Origin: Spirochaetae bacterium HGW-Spirochaetae-4
Lineage (GTDB): Bacteria > Spirochaetota > Spirochaetia > Sphaerochaetales > Sphaerochaetaceae
Assembly: GCA_002839335.1 (NCBI GenBank)
Contig: PGXU01000021.1
Location: 1-52,736, forward strand
Direction of reading: 5' to 3'
DNA: 52,736 nt
The notes under the pieces were generated by a model, which saw nothing but the letters and a program-made list of their open reading frames with translations, was not told where the DNA came from and ran no database searches. The stretch's first letter is position 1, and each line of letters begins with the position of its first letter. The position numbers and the translations under genes are program-made. Shown here piece by piece: positions 8,367 to 17,029 of this stretch.

Positions 8367-9860
8367 GTGGAACACATATTGCAGATGCACGATATCGTAA
8401 AGAACTACCCGGGAGTCACGGCACTGGACCATGTCGACCTGGAGCTCAAACCTGGCGAGGTCTTGGCTTTGGTCGGCGAGAATGGTGCGGGGAAATCGAC
8501 CTTGATGAAAATCCTCGGCGGCGCGGAAACAGCCGACTCCGGATTGATTGTCATCAAGGAGAATTCCTATACGCAGTATTCACCCAAATCCGCCATCGAC
8601 TATGGGGTGGGTGTGATTTACCAGGAATTGAATTACCTCAACGATTTGACCATTGCGGAGAATATCTTCTTGGGTCGGTTGCCAAGGAAACGGTTGATAC
8701 GTACCGTCGACTACAAGGAACTCAACCGATGCAGCAAGGTATTGCAGCAAAAAGTGGGCATTCACAAGGAGCCTACCACTGAAGTAAGGGCACTCTCGGT
8801 AGGGGAAAAGCAGTTGGTGGAGATAGCCAGGATATTTTCGCAGGATATCAGCATCCTGATCTTCGATGAGCCGACCAGTGCCCTTACCGATACGGAGACG
8901 GAAAACCTGTTCAAACTGATACGGGAGTGTAAGGCCGAAGGGAAATCGGTCATCTATATTTCCCATCGGTTGGAGGAAGTCTTCGAAATCTCCGATCGTG
9001 TGCAGGTATTGCGGGATGGTAAGAGTGTTGCGGTGCTCCAGACCGCATCGACTGACAAGAAGGAAATTGTCCACCACATGGTAGGACGCGAAATCAAGGA
9101 TTTGTACCCGATCTCCAGCCGACCGACCGGGGACATATACCTGGAAGTCAGGAACCTGACAGCCGAAAAAGCTCGCAATGTTACCTTCGACTTGCACAAA
9201 GGGGAGATAGTCGGTCTCTTCGGATTGATGGGTTCCGGACGGACAAGTATCGTGAAAGCCCTTTTCGGTGCCATCAAGGCAACCTCGGGCGAAATCCTGA
9301 TCGAAGGGAAGCCGGTACAGATCACCAGTCCGGAAAGTGCCTTGCGCAACGGAATCGTCTACATCCCTTCGGAACGGAAAACCGAGGGGTTGGTGCTCAG
9401 CCATACCGTCAAGGAAAACATCACCTTGGCCTCACTTGACCGGATCAAGAAAGGCCTGTTCCTCAACCGCCGCAAGGAATCTGAATTGGTCAACTTGTGG
9501 GTAGACAAGCTGAATATCAGAACACCGAGCATCGACAAGGAGGTCAAGGAACTCAGTGGAGGTAACCAGCAGAAGGTGGTGCTCTCCAAATACCTCACCT
9601 TGAACCCGCGTGTGATTATCATGAACGAACCGACCCGCGGTATAGATGTCGGTGCAAAGGTGGAGATATACAAGATCATCGAGCAATTGTGCGACCAGGG
9701 GATTTGTGTCCTCATCATCTCATCCGAGCTGCCTGAGGTGATGGCGCTCTCGGACAGGATTGTCGTCATCAGTAATGGAGAGGTGAGCGGTATCTGCGAA
9801 CGCGCCGATGGGTACACGCAAGAAACTCTACTCGAATACGCTATAGCGAGGATGGAATAA
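8367..9860 (+). CDS. Sugar ABC ATPase, RbsA/MglA type
   Basis: Double-domain ATPase of 497 residues that powers the RbsB/RbsC-type importer from the cytoplasmic face. Domain 1 has an intact Walker A (GENGAGKST, residues 37-45) and Walker B (ILIFDEPTSALT). Domain 2 has the degenerate P-loop typical of the family (GLMGSGRTS), signature LSGGNQQKV, and a Walker B reading IIMNEPTRGID, where asparagine replaces the usual aspartate. The start is GTG at 8367 with AGAGGATA upstream; an ATG at 8385 would remove the first beta strand. Its stop overlaps the permease start by 1 bp (TAATG). Confidence 0.95.
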   Translation: MEHILQMHDIVKNYPGVTALDHVDLELKPGEVLALVGENGAGKSTLMKILGGAETADSGLIVIKENSYTQYSPKSAIDYGVGVIYQELNYLNDLTIAENIFLGRLPRKRLIRTVDYKELNRCSKVLQQKVGIHKEPTTEVRALSVGEKQLVEIARIFSQDISILIFDEPTSALTDTETENLFKLIRECKAEGKSVIYISHRLEEVFEISDRVQVLRDGKSVAVLQTASTDKKEIVHHMVGREIKDLYPISSRPTGDIYLEVRNLTAEKARNVTFDLHKGEIVGLFGLMGSGRTSIVKALFGAIKATSGEILIEGKPVQITSPESALRNGIVYIPSERKTEGLVLSHTVKENITLASLDRIKKGLFLNRRKESELVNLWVDKLNIRTPSIDKEVKELSGGNQQKVVLSKYLTLNPRVIIMNEPTRGIDVGAKVEIYKIIEQLCDQGICVLIISSELPEVMALSDRIVVISNGEVSGICERADGYTQETLLEYAIARME

Positions 9861-10849
9861 TGAAAGATAAAGCGATGCAGGTAGGAAGAATGTCGTTGGA
9901 CAGTGTCAAGAAATTCCGGTTTTCAGTGGTCAATACCCAGGTTACGCTGGTATTGGCCCTGGTAATCCTCGGTGTGGTATTCTCGACACTATCTCCAGTG
10001 TTTTTCAGTGTGCGCAATTTCCTGAACGTAGGAATCTCCAGTTCTATCCTGGGGATCATGGCAACCGGACTCACCGTGGCGATGCTGCTTGGCGGATTGG
10101 ACATATCGCAATATTCTGTCGCTGCTTTCGCAGGTCTGCTCACTGCCGTGCTGCTAAAGGCCGGTTCATCGATTCCTGTGGCACTTCTAGCCGTTTTGGC
10201 TTGCGGTGTGGTCCTGGGAGGGATAAATGGATTGATCATCACCAGGATGAGAATCAATCCCATCATCACTACGCTGGGCACTTCACTCATTTTCCGCTCT
10301 CTTGCCTTCATCATGACATCGGGACGATACATCGCGATCGACAATGAAGTGATGAATTATATCGGCCGTGGCTATTTCCTTGGTGTCCCAAATGCCATCT
10401 GGTTCATGATTTTCGTGTATGCGATCTTCTATTACATGCTCAAGTATACGGCATTCGGTCGCAAGATCTATGCCGTTGGAGGCAATGCCGATGCCAGTTT
10501 CCTTTCAGGCATCAATGTCAAGAAGATACGTTTCCAAGCATTCATGATAAGTGGTATAATGGCGGCACTGGCGGGGCTGATGATGTCCGCCCAGGTAAGC
10601 GCGGGAATGCCCACTGCCGGAGAAGGTGCCGAACTGGATGTAATAGTCGCGGTCATTCTCGGTGGTATAAGCCTCAGTGGCGGAAAAGGCAAGATTCTCG
10701 GAACGCTCCTGGGTGTGCTGATTCTGGCTGTTCTTAAGAATGGATTGACACTTTTGAGCGTACAGGCTTTTTATCAGATGCTCATCCGCGGTCTCGTACT
10801 CATCCTGGCTGTATTTCTTGACACCTTGCGTGGTGGTGGCTACCGGTGA
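9860..10849 (+). CDS. Sugar ABC permease, RbsC type
   Basis: Inner-membrane permease of 329 residues with roughly eight to ten hydrophobic segments. Family motifs include the central GGINGLIITRMRINPIITTL and the C-terminal stretch GAELDVIVAVILGGISLSGG. It should form the translocation pore for the sugar bound by the 7323 protein, driven by the 8367 ATPase and possibly the additional ATPase at 11732. It is translationally coupled to the ATPase upstream. About 95 bp separate it from the DeoR-type gene, and no clear terminator lies between them. Confidence 0.95.
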   Translation: MKDKAMQVGRMSLDSVKKFRFSVVNTQVTLVLALVILGVVFSTLSPVFFSVRNFLNVGISSSILGIMATGLTVAMLLGGLDISQYSVAAFAGLLTAVLLKAGSSIPVALLAVLACGVVLGGINGLIITRMRINPIITTLGTSLIFRSLAFIMTSGRYIAIDNEVMNYIGRGYFLGVPNAIWFMIFVYAIFYYMLKYTAFGRKIYAVGGNADASFLSGINVKKIRFQAFMISGIMAALAGLMMSAQVSAGMPTAGEGAELDVIVAVILGGISLSGGKGKILGTLLGVLILAVLKNGLTLLSVQAFYQMLIRGLVLILAVFLDTLRGGGYR

Positions 10850-10944
10850 TATGTATCTGTAGAGGCTTTTCGAGATTGGTGTATTCCTGTCGGATTTCGA
10901 TACTATGAAGGAGAATGTGGGTTTCATGTGAAATTCCACCATGT

Positions 10945-11721
10945 ATGTTTGCAGAGAATAGAATAAAGAAAATAAAAGAAATCCTCCTGGAGTATAGGCA
11001 TATCGATTGTCAGACTTTGAGCTCCCTGCTATCGGTTTCAATGAATACCGTCCGCAGGGATCTTGATAAATTGGAAAACGAGAATTTTCTCAAGAAAACA
11101 CACGGCGGCGCGGTTTTGGTGGAGGAGAATTTCGAGGTCCAACTCAATGATATTGAAGATCCGTTCAAGGAGGAGAAACGCCAGATTGCTGAGATCGCCG
11201 CAGGTATGGTGGAGGATCACGACATTATATATCTGGGACAAGGTTTTATTTGCCTCGAGATCGCCAAACGTATCAAGGAGCGCTCGGCACTTACCGTCGT
11301 AACCAATAATATCAATGCGCTCGTCGAATTGGCCGGAAATTCCCAGATACGGGTCATCGTCCCTGGGGGAGAACTTCAGGCAGAGGGAAATGTTCTGGAA
11401 CTCAAAGGGCGATATTCACTGAACAATCTCAAGAAGATGTTGATTCGCAAGGTGTTTGTTCCGGTATCGGGTGTAACGGTCGATCTCGGATATACCTGCG
11501 ATACCGAAGAGGAAGTCGAACTGTACCAGGAGTTGTGTGGAAAAGCCGAGGAGATTGTGTTTCTTGCCGACTATACGCGATTTGGTGAACGGAGCCTTTG
11601 TCACCTCGGACCTGTAGCTATGGCGGACAAGGTGATTACCAACGCGCAGGTTCCAAATACCTTCAAGGAATTCTTCGATACCTCCGGTGTCACCTTGTTC
11701 ACGGCATTTCCGGAGACATAG
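10945..11721 (+). CDS. DeoR-family transcription regulator
   Basis: Cytoplasmic DNA-binding regulator of the DeoR/GlpR family, about 258 residues. The N-terminal winged helix-turn-helix reads CQTLSSLLSVSMNTVRRDLD, followed by the family hallmark KKTHGGAVLVEE. The C-terminal DeoRC sensor domain includes VVTNNINALVEL and VFLADYTRFGE; such domains bind sugar phosphates. The start is uncertain: the ATG at 10945 gives MFAENRIKKI, the normal family start, whereas the ATG at 10915 has AAGGAG only 1 nt upstream. Its position between two parts of a sugar operon suggests local control, probably through the dyads upstream of 7323. Confidence 0.92.
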   Translation: MFAENRIKKIKEILLEYRHIDCQTLSSLLSVSMNTVRRDLDKLENENFLKKTHGGAVLVEENFEVQLNDIEDPFKEEKRQIAEIAAGMVEDHDIIYLGQGFICLEIAKRIKERSALTVVTNNINALVELAGNSQIRVIVPGGELQAEGNVLELKGRYSLNNLKKMLIRKVFVPVSGVTVDLGYTCDTEEEVELYQELCGKAEEIVFLADYTRFGERSLCHLGPVAMADKVITNAQVPNTFKEFFDTSGVTLFTAFPET

Positions 11722-11731
11722 GAAAGGCTGT

Positions 11732-13273
11732 ATGGATGGCAAAGCGCTGTTGAGCGTCAAACGACTACAAAAACGGTTCGGTGAGTTCTTCTCACTGGAG
11801 GTGGACGACTTCTCGGTCTTCCCCGGGAAGATCCACGGACTTGTCGGAGTCAACGGTGCGGGCAAGTCGTTGTTGCTGAATATCCTTTCCGGCCTGGTCA
11901 GTCCCGATGATGGTGAAATCACTGTCAATGGGGAGCCGCAACAGTTCTCCACACCCTTGGATGCCCAATCGAAAGGAATCGTTTGTATCCATCAGAACAT
12001 CAACTTGGTCGAAGACCTGACCGTTGCGGAGAATATCTATCTGGGTAATCTTCCCGAGGGCTTCTTGGGAAAAATTGACTGGAAATTTATAAACGAGAGT
12101 GCCCAGACCCTTTTGGATACCCTTAAATTTCCAATTAGCGCCACTGCCAAGGTTGCCAAGCTCAATTTGGCAAGTCGGCGCATGGTGGAGATTGCGCGGG
12201 CCTTCAGAAAAGAACCGAAAGTCCTGCTAATGGATGAGCCCCTGGCGCTTCTATCCATCTCCGATGCACAGATGTTCTTTCCGGCACTCAGCTGGCTATG
12301 TGAGCACGGCGTTGGTATCGTCTATGTCTCGCATAATCTGGAGAGCGTGATAGAATGGTGCGACGCGATCACTGTCTTGTGCAAGGGCAAGATTTCAAAC
12401 AGGGTCGATGTATCTACCAATACCGATATCCGTTCTCTGGTGATGATGATGTCCGGTGTAAACTACAAGCACAACTATCCCAAGTTGCCGAGCACCCTAG
12501 GACGTACGCTGCTGGAGGTGAAGGGGATCTGTTCTCGTCGAAGCCTCGACAATGTCTCCTTTCATGTCCGAAAAGGTGAGATTCTGGGGATTGCCGGTAT
12601 GTTGAACTCGGGAAGGACTGCAATTGCCCGTGCCCTTTTCGGCTTGGATCGTATTACCGATGGACAGATATCCATGAACGATACCCGTTTAGATCTGAAG
12701 AATCCTGACGATGCCATCGCTGCCGGTATCGGCTATCTTCCCGAAAACCGGATGGATCGGGGCTTGATTGGGAATCTTTCCGTTCCGCCGAATATCACCA
12801 TTACCAGTTTGGAGGACGTGCGGAATCTCACCGGACTCGATCTTCGTAGGGAAGAAGTGTATGCACGTAACTATGTCAAGAAATTGGTGATCGATACGCC
12901 GTTTTTGCATGCGAACGTGGGGGTGTTGAGCGCCGGTAACCAACAGAAGATCCATCTGGCCAAATGGCTGTTCGCTGGTTGCAACGTCCTGATATTGGAG
13001 GAACCCACGCAATCGATCGATCTGGCATCGAAAAACGATATCTACAATTATATGGGTTCCTTCGTGCAAAGCGGTGCTTCCATTATCCTCATATCATCCG
13101 ACTTGCAGGAATTGATGGGACTATCGGATAGGATACTCACCCTTTGTCGCGGGAAGGTGACCAAGGAATTCCATAGGGGTGAATTCAATGCCGAGGATAT
13201 CATGTGGCATGCTACGCTCAATAATGAGAATCGGGAGGGCAAGGATGAAGGAAAAGAGGGAACGACTATCTGA
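11732..13273 (+). CDS. Second RbsA-type ABC ATPase, no own permease
   Basis: Double-domain sugar ABC ATPase of 513 residues. Domain 1 has Walker A GVNGAGKS (39-46), but its signature region is LNLASRRMVEIARAF and Walker B is LLMDEPLALLS. Domain 2 has the degenerate loop AGMLNSGRT, signature LSAGNQQKI and Walker B LILEEPTQSID, with glutamate for aspartate. I chose the ATG at 11732 (AGGAAAGG upstream) over an in-frame ATG at 11687 inside the DeoR gene. The nearest binding protein and permease (7323, 9860) already have an ATPase. It may form a mixed ATPase pair with that protein, serve a distant transporter or be regulatory. The GH127-like gene overlaps its 3' end by 29 bp. Confidence 0.9.
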   Translation: MDGKALLSVKRLQKRFGEFFSLEVDDFSVFPGKIHGLVGVNGAGKSLLLNILSGLVSPDDGEITVNGEPQQFSTPLDAQSKGIVCIHQNINLVEDLTVAENIYLGNLPEGFLGKIDWKFINESAQTLLDTLKFPISATAKVAKLNLASRRMVEIARAFRKEPKVLLMDEPLALLSISDAQMFFPALSWLCEHGVGIVYVSHNLESVIEWCDAITVLCKGKISNRVDVSTNTDIRSLVMMMSGVNYKHNYPKLPSTLGRTLLEVKGICSRRSLDNVSFHVRKGEILGIAGMLNSGRTAIARALFGLDRITDGQISMNDTRLDLKNPDDAIAAGIGYLPENRMDRGLIGNLSVPPNITITSLEDVRNLTGLDLRREEVYARNYVKKLVIDTPFLHANVGVLSAGNQQKIHLAKWLFAGCNVLILEEPTQSIDLASKNDIYNYMGSFVQSGASIILISSDLQELMGLSDRILTLCRGKVTKEFHRGEFNAEDIMWHATLNNENREGKDEGKEGTTI

Positions 13274-14840
13274 TTGGATGCAATGGTCCGACCCGATCGA
13301 TGTGCGCCGGCGTTCGGCACTCGCAATGCGCAACGTATTCGAGATGGCTGATCCGAGGTTCAACCATGTCACCTATATTGGCGCCTCCCTCTCTGAGAAT
13401 CCTCCCCATTTCGTTCATCATCGCCTCGGATGGACCGAAGCATTGCCCTATTCGGTGGTTGGAGCCGTCATTGGACGTAAGATTACCCAAGAAGTTGGCG
13501 ACGAAAAGGTTGTAGCCGGACAGCGGAGCCTGCTTCTCAGTCACTTTACCGGAATGGATGGATTCGTCCATTCGCCCGCTTCTCCATGGAGTGCACCATA
13601 TCCCATGGATATATGGGAACAAGCCCGAACGTTGTATGCTCTCATCTATTGGTTTGGTGAAACTGGTGAGGAACGTCTGCTAGACTATGCCGAAGCCATG
13701 GTGGATGGTCTGTTCAAGCTCTCGGTTCCAAGGGGTAGTGAACGCGTGTTTCCTGCAAATTCCTTCGCACGCTGCTCGATGGGGCCGTATGGGGTGGGCG
13801 CAATCATTGATCCTCTCCTTTGGTATTATCAAATGAGCGGGAACCATAAGGCGCTCATGGTGGGAATTGGTACGGCTGAATTCTTTATGGATCCTGCCAA
13901 TGGATTTTTCGACGAGCAGTGGGGGGCCAAGGGATTCTTCCGTTCTGTTGTCGCCTGCCTCAACGGTTTCTCCAAAGCCGCGGCGGTCACGGGGGATCCA
14001 AGGATTCTTTCGCGGGCAAAGTGTCTGCATGATGCCGCGGTTTCCCGATGCACCGCATACGGAAGTACTCCTTGCGGTGAGCCCGCGTGTAGTGATTTTG
14101 AACTCAATGGCAGCGCACTGTCTTTGGTTCAAGCGGGATATCCCGAGTATTGGGATCAAATTGACCGGTTTATCCGCAACCAGACCGCCAGGTCACAGTT
14201 TATTGATCCAAACGAGTATGACAGTGAGAAAGCCAGCAAGAAACGGGTCAACCTCTACAATATCTACGATGGGTATCCCGATGATCTACAGGTGCTTCCC
14301 TTCGATGATTATCGTGATGTCGTTAATCGTTCGGTCGGTGGTGCCATGTGGTGTTCACCCTCCGGGCATTCCTTTTTTCCTGCATCCCTGATGATTTGCT
14401 GTACTAGTCATGTATTGCGTTCATTCGAGATTGCGTGGGACCATTCGCTCTATGAAACCAACACCGGCTTGGTGTCCGATTTGCAATTCTCTGTCGACAA
14501 TGCGCTTGGCACCATTGTTTCACACGAGCCAAAGGAAGGACGGGCGGTTTTCACATTTGCAAAGGATACGGAGAGTCTCCGCATACGAATCCCGTCGTTC
14601 GCGGACGTCGGGAAAGTTGCCCTTTCAAAAAATGGCGAGTCGGTTCCGACTCGAATCGAACGTGGCTATCTGGTGGCCGATCGGCTATCGAAGGGATGCG
14701 CCTATGATTTCACGTTCCCGCTTGCCGAGCGTGAGTCTGTTGAATGGCAGCAACTGTTCGAGTTTCCCGATTACGATCATCCTGCGGCAACCGGCGAGTA
14801 TCGTGTCCAATGGCGGGGTAACAGTTGCGTTCTTCTTTGA
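13245..14840 (+). CDS. GH127-like (six-hairpin) glycosidase
   Basis: A protein of 531 residues without a signal peptide that resembles the (alpha/alpha)6-barrel GH127/DUF1680 glycosidases, typified by beta-L-arabinofuranosidase. Visible features are helical-hairpin repeats (GFSKAAAVTGDPRILSRAK), a paired cysteine in SLMICCTSHVLRSFE recalling the zinc-binding Cys-Cys of GH127, and a C-terminal beta domain with LRIRIPSF. Another cysteine pair is in GEPACSDFELNG. I chose the ATG at 13245 (GGAGGGCAAGG just upstream), which overlaps the ATPase gene by 29 bp. It is probably the intracellular hydrolase for the sugar imported by this operon. Exact family assignment needs a profile search. Confidence 0.65.
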   Translation: MKEKRERLSDWMQWSDPIDVRRRSALAMRNVFEMADPRFNHVTYIGASLSENPPHFVHHRLGWTEALPYSVVGAVIGRKITQEVGDEKVVAGQRSLLLSHFTGMDGFVHSPASPWSAPYPMDIWEQARTLYALIYWFGETGEERLLDYAEAMVDGLFKLSVPRGSERVFPANSFARCSMGPYGVGAIIDPLLWYYQMSGNHKALMVGIGTAEFFMDPANGFFDEQWGAKGFFRSVVACLNGFSKAAAVTGDPRILSRAKCLHDAAVSRCTAYGSTPCGEPACSDFELNGSALSLVQAGYPEYWDQIDRFIRNQTARSQFIDPNEYDSEKASKKRVNLYNIYDGYPDDLQVLPFDDYRDVVNRSVGGAMWCSPSGHSFFPASLMICCTSHVLRSFEIAWDHSLYETNTGLVSDLQFSVDNALGTIVSHEPKEGRAVFTFAKDTESLRIRIPSFADVGKVALSKNGESVPTRIERGYLVADRLSKGCAYDFTFPLAERESVEWQQLFEFPDYDHPAATGEYRVQWRGNSCVLL

Positions 14841-14842
14841 AC

Positions 14843-14898
14843 GTGCCTGGCACGCGTTTTCGTTTTTGTATACAAAATTCTTCGAACGAACCTGGTAC
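14843..14898. repeat. Composite palindromic intergenic element, most complete copy
   Basis: Just after the stop of the GH127-like gene lie three palindromes at regular spacing: GTGCCTGGCAC (14843-14853), 9 nt, TTTTTGTATACAAAAT (14863-14878), 9 nt, and GAACCTGGTAC (14888-14898). Centre-to-centre distances are 22.5 bp on both sides, about two helical turns. The same parts at the same spacing recur at 40554 and 52471, and in mirror orientation at 52587-52620. The central GTATAC in T/A tracts resembles GntR-type operators, but its position downstream of genes also fits a repeated extragenic or RNA element. Function unknown. Confidence 0.75.
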
Positions 14899-15077
14899 CG
14901 GTATGGTGAGAACGTGAAACCATGTATATGGTTATATGTCGGGAACAACAGTATTATCAAACAAAAGAACTTCTATGTGAAAGCATAAAGCTTGAAAATA
15001 GGGTTCTGGAAGTTATCAAGCTGCTCGAATGGAAAAATTCAGATTCAGCAAGTCTGTTCGTATGGTATACTTGAGAT

Positions 15078-15950
15078 ATGATCGAACAGCAAAGCATCCA
15101 ACGGGACATAGAAAAACTTTTTGACGGTTTGAGCACGGCGGAGCGTAAAGTGGCAAGGGTAATGCTCTCGAATTATCCACTTTCCGGGATGCAGACTATT
15201 GCATCCATTTCAAAGCAGGCCCATGTAAGTGATCCGACCGTACTCAGATTTATTAAAAAACTTGGATATAATAAATATGCCTCCTTTCAAATGCGTCTAA
15301 AGGAAGAATTGGACCAACGGATGCAAGGTCCGTTGAGTATTCGCAACGAGCATGGGAATCCAAATTCAGATTTGACTGTGTATCTTGACGGGTTCGCAAA
15401 ATCGCTCACAGAGAATATCGATGAAACATTCAAGAACCTTCCGGAGGCAGAGGTGGAAGGAATACTGAAAGAGCTGAGTGACAATCGGAAGCACCTGTAT
15501 CTTTTAGGAGGTGAATTTACTGAATCGATCGCACGCTATACCTATTTCCATCTCAGGAAGATGCGACCAGGAGTCCATCTGATCCAAGGACAGGTTCCCT
15601 CAAGAATTGACCATCTACTCGATTTGGGTAAGAAGGATGTGCTAATACTATTTGATGTAAGACGATACCAGCAGGATATCGTGGAATTTGCTGCCCGTGC
15701 CTCGCAACGGGTGAGTTCAATCATACTGATTACCGATCAGTGGTTATCGCCCGCAGCGGAGTATGCTTCGTATGTACTGCCGTGCAAGATCGCATCAAAA
15801 AGCCGTTGGGACAGCTTGGTAGGCGTGACTGGTGTCGTCGAGGCGTTGATGTCCTGTATGGCAGAACTGGAGTGGACAAAAATCAAACCCCGCCTGGAGT
15901 CCCTCGAGAATATTCGGGAAGAGATCAGATCGAGCCAGTATGCGGAATAG
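15078..15950 (+). CDS. RpiR-family regulator (HTH plus SIS)
   Basis: Regulator of 290 residues with an N-terminal RpiR helix-turn-helix (LSTAERKVARVMLSNY, then SDPTVLRFIKKLGY) and a C-terminal SIS domain (KHLYLLGGEFTESIARYTYF, later VLILFDVRRYQQDIV) of the type that senses phosphosugars. It lies alone between the GH127-like gene and the convergent N-formylglutamate amidohydrolase gene, so its targets may be either neighbour. No good ribosome site precedes the ATG. A TATACT hexamer sits only 7 bp upstream (15066-15071), so the transcript could be leaderless, a weak suggestion. The gap 15951-16049 shows no obvious terminator. Confidence 0.92.
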   Translation: MIEQQSIQRDIEKLFDGLSTAERKVARVMLSNYPLSGMQTIASISKQAHVSDPTVLRFIKKLGYNKYASFQMRLKEELDQRMQGPLSIRNEHGNPNSDLTVYLDGFAKSLTENIDETFKNLPEAEVEGILKELSDNRKHLYLLGGEFTESIARYTYFHLRKMRPGVHLIQGQVPSRIDHLLDLGKKDVLILFDVRRYQQDIVEFAARASQRVSSIILITDQWLSPAAEYASYVLPCKIASKSRWDSLVGVTGVVEALMSCMAELEWTKIKPRLESLENIREEIRSSQYAE

Positions 15951-16049
15951 CAGATTCCTATAAGCTTAGAGCCTTGTTATGTATACCACTCTTCCTTTAC
16001 CTCTTCCGCTTCCATTAGAAGACAACTGACAAGTAATAGAGTCTATGGA

Positions 16050-16820
16050 TTATCGTTTGGAATTGATTTTATCAAACTTTTCCAAGATATCGGAAAGCAA
16101 TTCAACAATATACAGTTTGCTTTTCGGGTTCTGGAGAAAATCCTGCCGTATTTCCATGAGTACCGCATCGATAGCATTTTTCTTTCCGTGCGCATACATA
16201 CCATAATCTCCCTCGGGAGTAATCGGGTATGGTTCGTTTTCTCCAATAGGATGTAACTTGCTCTTCTTAAGCTCTTTTATGAGGTATGAGCTGAAAGGTG
16301 AAGGAGTCTCATAGGTTATGCCTATTGGCCACGGACGGAACTTTCCATCAAGTTCTGGAGTGTAGCTGTGAATCGAGAGCAGGACAACGTTACGTTTAAT
16401 GGTAATATGCGTAGCGAGTGCATCGTCGATTGTCTTGTGGTACGGGTTGAATATTTCTTCGATTCGTTGCGCAATTTGTATGTTGGAGAGACTGTTGTTA
16501 CCAGGGATTTGCAGGCCATGAATTGTATCAGGAATCGAACCCTTCCCTTGGGGGGGGCGGTTGCAATCGATAACCAGTCGCGAATATCTTGAAGCGACCA
16601 ACGGGGCATCGAGCCGATCTGATAGAACACGTGCCACATCGAATGCTCCAATATCCCATCCGATATGGGTTGATCTGTCAATAAGAGGTAACCCGAGATT
16701 CTCCAAACGTTCAGGGATTCGTAAGGATGCGTGATCGCAAGTTAGAAATAACGAGGAACTGCCAGATATATGGAACTGTTCATACGCTGGAATTTCGTTG
16801 GTATTGAGTATGTGATCCAT
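16050..16820 (-). CDS. N-formylglutamate amidohydrolase family protein
   Basis: Cytoplasmic zinc-type amidohydrolase of 256 residues in the N-formylglutamate amidohydrolase (HutG/FGase) family. Visible signatures are LFLTCDHASLRIPE near the N-terminus, HIGWDIGAFDVARVLSDRL, the SRLVIDCNR motif, and VVLLSIHSYTP. The family removes N-formyl or related acyl groups from amino acids, classically the last step of histidine breakdown, though many members act on other N-acyl amino acids. No hut genes are nearby. It is divergent from the glutamine-synthetase-like gene (17030) and shares a regulatory gap holding an 18-bp palindrome, suggesting co-control in a gamma-glutamyl or amide compound pathway. 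Confidence 0.88.
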   Translation of the reverse strand: MDHILNTNEIPAYEQFHISGSSSLFLTCDHASLRIPERLENLGLPLIDRSTHIGWDIGAFDVARVLSDRLDAPLVASRYSRLVIDCNRPPQGKGSIPDTIHGLQIPGNNSLSNIQIAQRIEEIFNPYHKTIDDALATHITIKRNVVLLSIHSYTPELDGKFRPWPIGITYETPSPFSSYLIKELKKSKLHPIGENEPYPITPEGDYGMYAHGKKNAIDAVLMEIRQDFLQNPKSKLYIVELLSDILEKFDKINSKR

Positions 16821-16854
16821 TAGACATCCCTCATATGCAAAGAGTATCGAGCAG

Positions 16855-16872
16855 ATGTAATAATTATTACAT
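16855..16872. promoter_or_regulatory. 18-bp perfect palindrome in divergent promoter
   Basis: ATGTAATAATTATTACAT (16855-16872) is a perfect 18-bp palindrome in the 209-bp gap between the divergent amidohydrolase (start 16820) and glutamine-synthetase-like (start 17030) genes. A second dyad, GTAAAT-N7-ATTTAC (16887-16905), overlaps a TTGACA hexamer at 16906. No well-spaced -10 follows that hexamer. Both dyads are candidate operators; the RpiR protein encoded at 15078 is the nearest regulator. Confidence 0.5.
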
Positions 16873-17029
16873 AATAAAAAATATTTGTAAATCAGTAATA
16901 TTTACTTGACAGGAGGTTGTTGTTGCTGCACTGTTATATTAGTTCGAACCTGATGCGATCATTTTTACGTATCTAGTGACATTGTATGCATCTGTATTAT
17001 CTGATGCTTTTTATAGGGAGGGGAGGAAC

